From: Maritimibacter sp.
Lineage (GTDB): Bacteria; Pseudomonadota; Alphaproteobacteria; Rhodobacterales; Rhodobacteraceae
NCBI GenBank assembly: GCA_011389895.1
Contig: JAABTN010000019.1
Coordinates: 1-52,114 of the forward strand
Direction of reading: 5' to 3'
DNA length: 52,114 bases
In this document: positions 25,719 through 32,549 of the stretch, one piece after another
Layout: each line of letters opens with the position of its first letter
How positions within the stretch are numbered: the first letter of the stretch is position 1
Made by a program: the position numbers and the translations under genes
Notes under the pieces: model-generated
What the model saw: the letters and a program-made list of their open reading frames with translations, nothing else
What the model was told of the DNA's origin: nothing
The model's database searches: none

Positions 25719-26903
25719 ATGATCCCGTCCGTTCTGCCGACCTATGCACGTGCGAAACTGAACTTCGTCGAAGGCGAAGGCTCATGGCTCACGGCAGATG
25801 ACGGGCGTCGATACCTCGACCTTGGGGCGGGGATCGCGGTGAATGCGCTGGGTCATGCCAACCCGGAGCTGGTCGCAGCGCTCACCGCGCAGGCCAACAA
25901 GTTGTGGCATGTCTCGAACCTTTACGAGATCGCCGGACAGGCGGAATTGGCGGACAAGCTGGTCGCGGCGTCTTTTGCCGACACGGTGTTCTTCACCAAT
26001 TCGGGCACGGAAAGCGCCGAGCTCGCGATCAAGATGGCGCGCAAGTATCACTTTGATAACGGCGCGCCGGAGCGGATCGAGATCATCACCTTCGATGGCT
26101 GTTTTCACGGCCGCTCGACCGGGGCCATCGCGGCCTCGGGGGCCGAGAAGATGGTGAAGGGCTTTGGCCCGCTAATGCCGGGGTTCAAACATCTGCCCTT
26201 CGGCGATCACGACGCGCTGCGCGCCGCAGTCGGTGAGAAAACGGCGGCGATCCTGATCGAACCGGTGCAGGGCGAGGGCGGTATTCGCCCGGTGCCTGAT
26301 CAATGCCTGAAGGGGCTGCGCGACCTGTGCGATGCGCATGGCATCCTCTTGATCCTGGACGAGGTGCAATGCGGCATGGGGCGCACCGGCAGGCTTTTTG
26401 CCCATGAATGGGCCGGGATTACGCCCGATATCGTGATGAGCGCAAAGGGCATCGGCGGGGGCTTTCCGCTGGGGGCCGTTCTGGCCACCGAAGCGGCGGC
26501 CAAGGGCATGACGCTGGGCACCCATGGGTCGACTTATGGGGGAAACCCTCTCGCCATGGCGGTGGCGGGGAAGGTGATGGATATCGTCGGTGCGCCCGGT
26601 TTCCTCGACGCCGTGTCCCGGCAGGCCGGGCGGCTGAACCAGAAGCTCGAAGGGTTGATCGCGGCGCATCCGGATGTGTTCGAAAGCGTCCGGGGTGTGG
26701 GGCTGATGACCGGTCTGAAGCTTGCCCCCAAGGTTTCTGCCGGTGATTTCGTCGCCGCCGGATACGAGGCCGGGGTGATCACCGTGCCTGCCGCCGACAA
26801 CGTGGTGCGGCTTTTACCCGCGCTGAACATCTCGGATGATGACATCGACGCGGGGATCGCGCGGCTCGATATGGCGGCCACTGCCGTGAAAGGTGCAGCA
26901 TGA
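25719..26903 (+). CDS. argD: Acetylornithine aminotransferase
   Basis: 394 aa from ATG 25719, which follows AAGGA by eight bases. It is a PLP-dependent class III aminotransferase of arginine synthesis, converting N-acetylornithine semialdehyde to N-acetylornithine; it may also serve in lysine synthesis. Seen are [38 protein letters not shown], the Asp of [15 protein letters not shown], the PLP lysine K243 in [13 protein letters not shown], and [12 protein letters not shown]. Its stop overlaps the argF start by four bases (ATGA), so the two enzymes are made together. Confidence 0.95.
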   Translation: MIPSVLPTYARAKLNFVEGEGSWLTADDGRRYLDLGAGIAVNALGHANPELVAALTAQANKLWHVSNLYEIAGQAELADKLVAASFADTVFFTNSGTESAELAIKMARKYHFDNGAPERIEIITFDGCFHGRSTGAIAASGAEKMVKGFGPLMPGFKHLPFGDHDALRAAVGEKTAAILIEPVQGEGGIRPVPDQCLKGLRDLCDAHGILLILDEVQCGMGRTGRLFAHEWAGITPDIVMSAKGIGGGFPLGAVLATEAAAKGMTLGTHGSTYGGNPLAMAVAGKVMDIVGAPGFLDAVSRQAGRLNQKLEGLIAAHPDVFESVRGVGLMTGLKLAPKVSAGDFVAAGYEAGVITVPAADNVVRLLPALNISDDDIDAGIARLDMAATAVKGAA

Positions 26904-27826
26904 GGCATTTTCTGGACATCAACCAAACTCCTGCCGCGGACCTGCGCGCGATGTTGGACGAGGCACGGCGGATCAAGACCGCGCGTGCCGGTCAGCCACG
27001 CGGCGCCCGGGATGCGGAGTTGGCGCTCGACGGTCATGTCGTGGCGCTGGTCTTTGAAAAACCCTCGACCCGCACCCGTGTCTCGTTCGACGTGGGCGCG
27101 CGGCAGATGGGGGCTGAAACGCTGGTGCTCACCGGGTCTGAGATGCAATTGGGGCATGGCGAGAGCATTGCCGACACGGCGCGGGTCCTAAGCCGTTTCG
27201 TCGACCTCATCATGATCCGGACGTTTTCCGAAGCAACGCTGCGCGAGCTTGCCGAGAACGCCAGCGTGCCGGTCATCAACGGGCTGACCGACAGGTCGCA
27301 TCCGTGCCAGATCATGGCCGATATCCAGACGTTTGAAGAGCATCGCGGGCCGATCACCGGGAAAAAGGTGGTCTGGTCGGGCGATGGCAACAACGTCTGT
27401 GCAAGCTTCATCCACGCTGCTGGCAAGCTGGGCTTTGACATGGTGTTCACCGGGCCCGAGGCGTTCGATCCGGACGCCGCATTCATCGCCGAGGCGCGCG
27501 GGCATGGCGCCCGGGTCGAGATCGAGCGCGATCCGATCGCGGCGGTCGCGGGGGCGGACCTCGTGGTCACGGACACATGGCTTTCGATGCATGATGACGC
27601 TTCGGCGCGCGAGGCGCGGCATGCGCTTCTGGCCCCCTACCAGGTCAACGAGGCGCTGATGCAGGCCGCCGGACCAGATGCGCTGTTCATGCATTGCCTT
27701 CCGGCCCACCGGGGTGAGGAAGTGACCGACAGTGTCATGGATGGGCCGCAGTCGGTGGTGTTCGACGAGGCCGAGAACCGGTTGCACGCGCAGAAGGCCA
27801 TCATGCGCTGGTGCTTGGGCAGGTAG
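26900..27826 (+). CDS. argF: Ornithine carbamoyltransferase
   Basis: 308 aa. It joins carbamoyl phosphate to ornithine to give citrulline. The carbamoyl phosphate site STRTR spans residues 56-60. Then come the [13 protein letters not shown] segment, the ornithine-binding region DTWLSMHDD, and [18 protein letters not shown] near the C-terminus. The four-base overlap with argD fixes the start. Further arginine genes are not in the window. A GC hairpin with a short T-run follows at 27841. Confidence 0.96.
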   Translation: MRHFLDINQTPAADLRAMLDEARRIKTARAGQPRGARDAELALDGHVVALVFEKPSTRTRVSFDVGARQMGAETLVLTGSEMQLGHGESIADTARVLSRFVDLIMIRTFSEATLRELAENASVPVINGLTDRSHPCQIMADIQTFEEHRGPITGKKVVWSGDGNNVCASFIHAAGKLGFDMVFTGPEAFDPDAAFIAEARGHGARVEIERDPIAAVAGADLVVTDTWLSMHDDASAREARHALLAPYQVNEALMQAAGPDALFMHCLPAHRGEEVTDSVMDGPQSVVFDEAENRLHAQKAIMRWCLGR

Positions 27827-27840
27827 GGTATCCTGATTGA

Positions 27841-27865
27841 GCGCGCGGTCGCGCGCGCAGGTTTT
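27841..27865 (+). terminator. Probable terminator after argF
   Basis: GCGCGCG and CGCGCGC form a 7-bp stem around a 2-base loop at 27841-27856; TTTT follows at 27862-27865. It begins 14 bases after the argF stop. Confidence 0.5.
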
Positions 27866-27887
27866 GCACGACCCATGGGCCGTGCAG

Positions 27888-27961
27888 TGGGGGCGCTGCC
27901 CCCAAACGGTGAAATTGCGGGCAATTTCACCGACCCCCGAGGTATTTTCGAAACGGTGAAA
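27888..27961 (+). repeat. Dispersed hairpin/CCCC..TATTT element, copy A
   Basis: It opens with a perfect 7-bp stem and 3-base loop (TGGGGGC-gct-GCCCCCA, 27888-27904). A second, 11-bp perfect stem with a 2-base loop follows (GGTGAAATTGC with GCAATTTCACC, 27908-27931). It closes with the 27-base tail of the family (27935-27961: CCCC, TATTT, GAAACG, TGAA). Copies B (38794) and C (51761) share the hairpin-plus-tail plan but lack the 11-bp palindrome. Confidence 0.75.
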
Positions 27962-28025
27962 AGGTTTGGGCTGGTCCCGCCGGTCGGATTTTGCAAGGCT
28001 TTGGTGATCCGGACTGGAGTTGCAC

Positions 28026-28523
28026 ATGACCGCTGCCCTTCTTGTCGTCGCGATGCAGGTGAGCCTGATCGAGACCGAAGCCCCCAACGCGGACACGCTG
28101 ATGCCGGTCGTCGTCGGTTTGGTCGAACGGGCCCGGCGCGAAGGTGTGCCGGTGGTTTGGGTGGCGGATCAGAGCGTGGTGCCGGACCCGCAGATCCACC
28201 CGGTGTTCAAGCCCCGGCCCGGCGAGGCGGTGCTGAAACCCCCGACTTGCGATGCCTTTCGCGATTCGACGCTTGCCGGGGCGCTCGGGGGCCGGGCGGT
28301 CGAGCGGCTTGTCGTTTGCGGGTTGCGGTCGGAACGCTGTATCGCGCGCACCGTGCGGCAGGCGCCCGACTTCGGGTTCGCTGTCACTCTGGTGCAGGAC
28401 GGGCATTCCACCCGCGACCGGGAGGGCGAGAGCCACCGGGAGGTGATCGCGCGGGTCAACGCGGAGTTGGCCGCGCGCGATGCGGTGGAGGTGGTCGAGG
28501 CCGGAGTGGTCGATTTTTCCTGA
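28026..28523 (+). CDS. Isochorismatase-fold cysteine hydrolase-like protein without the catalytic Asp
   Basis: 165 aa from ATG 28026, preceded by GGAG at 28016; a TTG two codons earlier is less likely. The fold is that of isochorismatase/nicotinamidase hydrolases, which use an Asp-Lys-Cys triad. The Cys is present in VCGLRSERCIART (C105) and the Lys in AVLKPPTCDAF (K71). The Asp, normally in a motif like LLVIDMQ, is replaced: LLVVAMQ, with Ala9. The product therefore may be inactive as an amidohydrolase or use another residue. It follows argF after 199 bp holding a terminator and repeat copy A, and converges with the GNAT gene. Function unknown. Confidence 0.82.
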   Translation: MTAALLVVAMQVSLIETEAPNADTLMPVVVGLVERARREGVPVVWVADQSVVPDPQIHPVFKPRPGEAVLKPPTCDAFRDSTLAGALGGRAVERLVVCGLRSERCIARTVRQAPDFGFAVTLVQDGHSTRDREGESHREVIARVNAELAARDAVEVVEAGVVDFS

Positions 28524-28526
28524 CAC

Positions 28527-29276
28527 TCAAAGCTCCATGACCTTTGGCAGGTCTTTTGGCAGGAGGTAATGGTAGGCCTTGAGCTTACCGTCCCGGACCA
28601 GCGCGTAGACGCCATAGGGGGTGGGCGCGCGGGTGCGGATCGCTTCCGCGCTCTCCAGCACGATATCCTGGAACGGTTGGTCGGTGCTTTCGGCATAGGC
28701 GGCGACATGGGCGGCGGCGTCTTCGAGATAGGGGCATTGTGCCGAACGCAGGACCGTTAGACCGGGGCCACAGGCGGCGGCCTTTGCCGCCCAATCGCCC
28801 GATAGCCGGGGCGTCGGGCCGGGGGCGAAGCGTTTCACCATGAGGGAAAACCCCGGCGCTTGCTCTTCCACCGTCTCGAACCCGAAATGGGCGAACAGGT
28901 CCGGGCTGGCCAGCCAGTTGCCCCGGGAGGCGAGGACAGCGACGCCGCCGAACCCTTGGTCGCGGGCGGTGCGTTCGATGTCCTCCATCAGGGCGCGGGC
29001 GTGACCCTGCCCCTTGGAGCGTCCCACGACCCAGAGGCAGTGGATGACCATGAGGTCGCCTGCATCCACAATCGCGCGCCAGCATCGGTCGCCGGGCATG
29101 AATTCGGCAAATCCGCGCTGTTTCTCACCCAGAAGGCGCAATTGCAGACCTTCGGCGAAGCGCGCGGTGATCCAGTCGCGCTTTGCCTGCCATGCATGGG
29201 TTTTGCGTGCGCTCATCTTGCAGAAAAAGCCATGCTGTTCGACGGTGTCGGCGGTGACGGTGATGATTTGGGACAT
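28527..29276 (-). CDS. GNAT-family N-acetyltransferase with C-terminal extension
   Basis: 249 aa from ATG 29276; the open frame goes further upstream but MSQIITVTADTVEQHGFFCK begins the folded part. The acetyl-CoA site is WVVGRSKGQGHARALMEDIERTARDQG (the Q/R-x-x-G-x-G/A pattern), preceded by VIHCLW. After about residue 150 there is a second region with LTVLRSAQCPYLEDAAAHV and a final segment GVYALVRDGKLKAYHYLL, similar to the YoaP-type domain attached to some GNAT enzymes. The substrate is unknown. Its gene converges with the isochorismatase-fold gene and lies 80 bp downstream of the sulfotransferase on the same strand. Confidence 0.8.
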   Translation of the reverse strand: MSQIITVTADTVEQHGFFCKMSARKTHAWQAKRDWITARFAEGLQLRLLGEKQRGFAEFMPGDRCWRAIVDAGDLMVIHCLWVVGRSKGQGHARALMEDIERTARDQGFGGVAVLASRGNWLASPDLFAHFGFETVEEQAPGFSLMVKRFAPGPTPRLSGDWAAKAAACGPGLTVLRSAQCPYLEDAAAHVAAYAESTDQPFQDIVLESAEAIRTRAPTPYGVYALVRDGKLKAYHYLLPKDLPKVMEL

Positions 29277-29356
29277 GTGAGACCTCCAGACCGAACATGT
29301 CCATGGGCGGGGTGCGCCCGCCATGACCCCGATCAAGGACGCGGGCAAAGGCCGCG

Positions 29357-30175
29357 TCAGGTTCCCAGTTTCTTGTGCACCTCGTCGAGGTCGATGTCGC
29401 CCACTGGCAGCTTGTTCGCCGGATTGTCGAAGTCGTATTTGAAAAGCTCGAAATCGCGCCGATAAATCTCCCACATCAAGTGCATGGAGAGATCGTCGAA
29501 GTAGTCCTCGACCGGGTGCGCGCGCTCGGGGCCGTGGCCCGCGCTTTCGTTGAACCGGGGGATCTGCTTCAGCATCACCTTTTTCGGTGTCTTCACGTTA
29601 TCCAGAACCTTTTTCATCCCGTCGTTGAAATTCTCGGTCCAGAAGATGTGATCGTAGTGACCGCCGTTGAGGATGAAGGTCGAGACATGGCCGGACATCG
29701 CCGACCAGTGGATGTCGGGGTCCATCGGGCGGCGAAACCGGATGGTATCGCGGGTGAAAAGCAGGAACCGGCGAAAGGATTGGATCTGATCGAATTCAAA
29801 TCCGTCCTCCGGGCTTCCCACCTCGATCCCGTATTTCTGGATCAGGAGCGGGACGAGATTGCCGCGATAGCGTTTCCCGTTGCGTTGAATGCCGCAGATC
29901 TTGTCGAAAAAGGACGACAGGATGCGGGTATAGGGATTGCGCACGCAGGTGAAGGCAAAGCTTTTGTGCGTCTTCACGTTGCGTTCGATTTTCTGCTGGT
30001 TCTCTTCCTGCGCCCACTTGATGATGCCCGTGGTCGCATCATGGATGTCGCCGTCGAAAAATTCGCCATGGTCGGAATAATACATGACCTGACCGATGGT
30101 CGAGCAGGCGCATTTCGGGACAACCCGGTACACCATGGTTTCAGTTTCGGTCATCCACGTTCCGGGAAACCCCAT
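29357..30175 (-). CDS. Sulfotransferase family protein (carbohydrate type)
   Basis: 272 aa. The PAPS-binding signatures are clear: the 5'-phosphosulfate loop VVPKCACSTIGQVM near residues 18-32 and the 3'-phosphate motif FTCVRNPYTRILSSFFDK near 75-93. This pattern is that of the sulfotransferase family 2 group, which sulfates carbohydrates. The end of the protein (MWEIYRRDFELFKYDF) matches the family's C-terminal helix. Several Met codons near the start (30175, 30154) are possible; the first is kept. It is divergent from a GT14-type glycosyltransferase, so it may sulfate a surface glycan made with that enzyme. No PAPS synthesis genes are in the window. Confidence 0.88.
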   Translation of the reverse strand: MGFPGTWMTETETMVYRVVPKCACSTIGQVMYYSDHGEFFDGDIHDATTGIIKWAQEENQQKIERNVKTHKSFAFTCVRNPYTRILSSFFDKICGIQRNGKRYRGNLVPLLIQKYGIEVGSPEDGFEFDQIQSFRRFLLFTRDTIRFRRPMDPDIHWSAMSGHVSTFILNGGHYDHIFWTENFNDGMKKVLDNVKTPKKVMLKQIPRFNESAGHGPERAHPVEDYFDDLSMHLMWEIYRRDFELFKYDFDNPANKLPVGDIDLDEVHKKLGT

Positions 30176-30321
30176 GATACTGTCATTGCCTCCATACGTG
30201 GTCCGGATGATCGGACCTTATTATGTTTTCCATAAAAAAAACAAAGAAACCCTGTAACTTCAATGCTTCGTTACGGTAAGCATGTCAACAATGCCCGCCA
30301 GCGAGGCGAATTGGATCGAGC
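30176..30321. promoter_or_regulatory. Divergent, AT-rich control region between sulfotransferase and GT14 genes
   Basis: 146 bp, clearly richer in A and T than its surroundings. It contains a perfect inverted repeat GGTCCG-N6-CGGACC (30200-30217), followed by a T-rich stretch and a run of A around 30233-30241. The repeat is a candidate operator for both genes; the A-tract is likely bent DNA. Confidence 0.5.
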
Positions 30322-31899
30322 ATGGCAAAGATTGCCTTCATACTTCTGTGTCACAAGGACCCCAAGGCGATCATCGATCAGGCGATGCGCCTGACCGCGG
30401 CCGGGGATTACATCGCGATCCATTTCGACGCGCGCAGCCCGAAGTCGGATTACGAGATGATCCGCGCCGCGCTGGATGACAATGCCTCGGTCACCTTTGC
30501 CAAGACCCGCGTGAAATGCGGCTGGGGGGAATGGTCATTGGTGCAGGGCACGCTTCATGCGGTCGAGGCGGCGGTTGAGGCGTTTCCGCGCGCGACACAT
30601 TTCTACATGGTGTCCGGTGATTGCATGGCGATCAAATCCGCCGAGTACGCGCATGAATTTCTCGATGCCGATGACGTGGATTACATCGAGAGCTTCGATT
30701 TCTTCGACTCGGACTGGATCAAGACCGGGATCAAGGAAGATCGGTTGATCTGGCGCCACTGGTTCAACGAACGGACGCAGAAGCGGCGCTTCTATGCCTC
30801 GATGAACATCCAAAAGCGTCTTGGGTTGAAGCGGGATGTGCCAAGCGACATCCAGGTGCAGATCGGGTCGCAATGGTGGTGCCTCAGACGGCGCACCATC
30901 GAATGGATTCTCGACTTCACCCGGACGCGGCGTGATGTCATGCGCTTCTTCGCGACCACGTGGATCCCGGACGAGACGTTTTTCCAGACCCTCGTGCGCC
31001 ATCTCGTGCCCGGGGAAGAGATCGAAACCCGCACGCTCACCTTTCTGATGTTCACCGACTACGGGATGCCGGTGACGTTTTATAACGACCACTATGATCT
31101 GTTGTTGTCGCAAGATTATCTCTTCGCCCGCAAGATCAGCCCGGATGCCCAAGAGTTGAAGCGCCGGTTGGGTGCGCTCTATGCCTCGGACACGCTGGAT
31201 TTCAAAATCTCGAACGAGGGCCGGAACCTGTTTCGGTTCCTGACCGGGCGCGGGCGGATCGGACAGCGATTCGCTGAGCGGTTCTGGGAAAGCGAGACGA
31301 CGCTGGGTCGCGACCGCGAGCTTTTGATCGTGGTGGCGAAGAAATGGCACGTGGGCAAACGGCTTTTGCAACGGTTGCGCGAGACCACGAATATCCCGGC
31401 GATCGACTACCTGTTCGATGAAGAGGGCACGCCGCTGCCCGATCTTGGCGGTATCCAGGTGAGCATCGAGAAGCGCACGCGCCACCGCCGCGCCCTGATG
31501 CGGATGCTGTTTGACTACTACCAGACCGACCGGCTCGCCATCGGTCTTGACCCGGCGGACATCGAGTTGATGAAAGATTTCTATGCCGACCGGTCGAAGA
31601 CCCGGATTCTGGAGATCGAGACCAGCTTCACCGATGACTGGATCCTGGGGCACGCGATGCGTCTCGGGCTGGCGGGGGAACGCACGCCGGAGGATGCCAT
31701 CGCGCGGCTGATCCCGACGATCCGGCAGGATTTCTACTACGAATCCGATCGGGTCCGTGACGAGGGTTTCGAGGGAACCCATATCATTCGCGAAGCGGGA
31801 ACCACCGAAGAGAACACCAAAGCCCTTGCCAAGTTCCTGACGATCCCTGAAGAAAGGGCGATGGAAATTGCCCGGACCGAGGGCCTGTTCGACGACTGA
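30322..31899 (+). CDS. Beta-1,6-N-acetylglucosaminyltransferase-like (GT14) protein with C-terminal domain
   Basis: 525 aa. The N-terminal part (about 1-280) is a Core-2/I-branching GT14 domain: IAFILLCHKDPKAI, YIAIHFDAR, WGEWSLVQGTL, HFYMVSGDCMAIKS, the GSQWWCLRR motif near residue 185, and TWIPDETFFQTLV with acidic residues in the catalytic position. The C-terminal part (about 300-525) is a separate domain seen attached to this enzyme in Rhodobacterales. It contains LLIVVAKKWHVGKRLLQRL and ends in a helical acidic tail; I know no function for it. The protein has no signal peptide, so it acts in the cytosol, probably adding GlcNAc to a surface glycan. A HIT-family gene follows nine bases later. 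Confidence 0.82.
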   Translation: MAKIAFILLCHKDPKAIIDQAMRLTAAGDYIAIHFDARSPKSDYEMIRAALDDNASVTFAKTRVKCGWGEWSLVQGTLHAVEAAVEAFPRATHFYMVSGDCMAIKSAEYAHEFLDADDVDYIESFDFFDSDWIKTGIKEDRLIWRHWFNERTQKRRFYASMNIQKRLGLKRDVPSDIQVQIGSQWWCLRRRTIEWILDFTRTRRDVMRFFATTWIPDETFFQTLVRHLVPGEEIETRTLTFLMFTDYGMPVTFYNDHYDLLLSQDYLFARKISPDAQELKRRLGALYASDTLDFKISNEGRNLFRFLTGRGRIGQRFAERFWESETTLGRDRELLIVVAKKWHVGKRLLQRLRETTNIPAIDYLFDEEGTPLPDLGGIQVSIEKRTRHRRALMRMLFDYYQTDRLAIGLDPADIELMKDFYADRSKTRILEIETSFTDDWILGHAMRLGLAGERTPEDAIARLIPTIRQDFYYESDRVRDEGFEGTHIIREAGTTEENTKALAKFLTIPEERAMEIARTEGLFDD

Positions 31900-31908
31900 G
31901 TGAGACCG

Positions 31909-32286
31909 ATGAGCTACGACTACGACGACCAGAACGTGTTCGCAAAGATCCTGCGCGGTGAAATACCGAACGATACGGTGTTGGAAACCGCGCATAGTCT
32001 TGCCTTCAACGACATCTCGCCACAGGCGCCGGTGCATGTGCTGGTCATTCCAAAGGGCCCCTATGTCACCTATGATCATTTCTCCGCCGAAGCGTCGGAT
32101 GCCGAGATCCTCGATTACACCCGCGCCGTGCAGGCGGTGATCGAAAAGCTGGGGGTCGCGCCGGGTGGCGCGGGGCAGGGATACCGGCTTTTGGTCAATT
32201 CCGGTGAGGCCGGGGTGCAGGAGGTGCCGCATCTGCACACCCATGTGTTGGGCGGGCGTGTTCTGGGCCGCATGTTGCCGGGCTGA
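31909..32286 (+). CDS. HIT-family nucleotide-binding hydrolase
   Basis: 125 aa from ATG 31909; a GTG three codons earlier is a less likely start. The histidine triad HLHTHVLGG gives His108, His110 and His112. The N-terminus NVFAKILRGEIP and the NDISPQAPVHVLVIPKG strand are typical of the Hint branch of HIT proteins, which hydrolyse AMP-lysine and similar phosphoramidates. It lies nine bases after the glycosyltransferase gene, so both are probably on one transcript. The cellular substrate is not known. Confidence 0.93.
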   Translation: MSYDYDDQNVFAKILRGEIPNDTVLETAHSLAFNDISPQAPVHVLVIPKGPYVTYDHFSAEASDAEILDYTRAVQAVIEKLGVAPGGAGQGYRLLVNSGEAGVQEVPHLHTHVLGGRVLGRMLPG

Positions 32287-32345
32287 GGCTTGTCGCTCCC
32301 CGCAGGGCTGATAGACTGTCACAAACCAACGAATAGGCGTATCTC

Positions 32346-32525
32346 ATGACAACCCAGGCACCCGAGACCAAGGTCGTAGACACGAAAAAGGTCGCCTGCG
32401 ATGGCGGCGGGCCGGCGAACGGCCATCCCCGCGTCTGGCTTACCATTCCCGATGATGTTGGATACGTGGAATGCGGCTATTGCGACGCGAAATTTGTCTA
32501 CAAGGATTTCGCGGACGACAGGTGA
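32346..32525 (+). CDS. 59-aa zinc-finger protein (zf-CHCC / NDUFS6-like)
   Basis: Read directly from the sequence: [20 protein letters not shown] begins the product, which ends VYKDFADDR. It has the zf-CHCC pattern: ACDGGG (Cys18), GHPRVWL (His27) and CGYC (Cys43, Cys46). The same arrangement is found in the accessory complex I subunit NDUFS6, and short alphaproteobacterial relatives are common. Its role in bacteria is not established; complex I assembly is a possible one by analogy. It sits 59 bp after the HIT gene and 24 bp before polA. It is short enough to be missed by length-limited gene callers. Confidence 0.9.
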   Translation: MTTQAPETKVVDTKKVACDGGGPANGHPRVWLTIPDDVGYVECGYCDAKFVYKDFADDR

Positions 32526-32549
32526 ACCTTGTTCGCGTCAGGGGGTGAG

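Noticed and set aside
30535..32322. 595-codon minus-strand frame opposite the GT14 gene
   Set aside because: Shadow frame; the GT14 and HIT motifs on the plus strand are clear.
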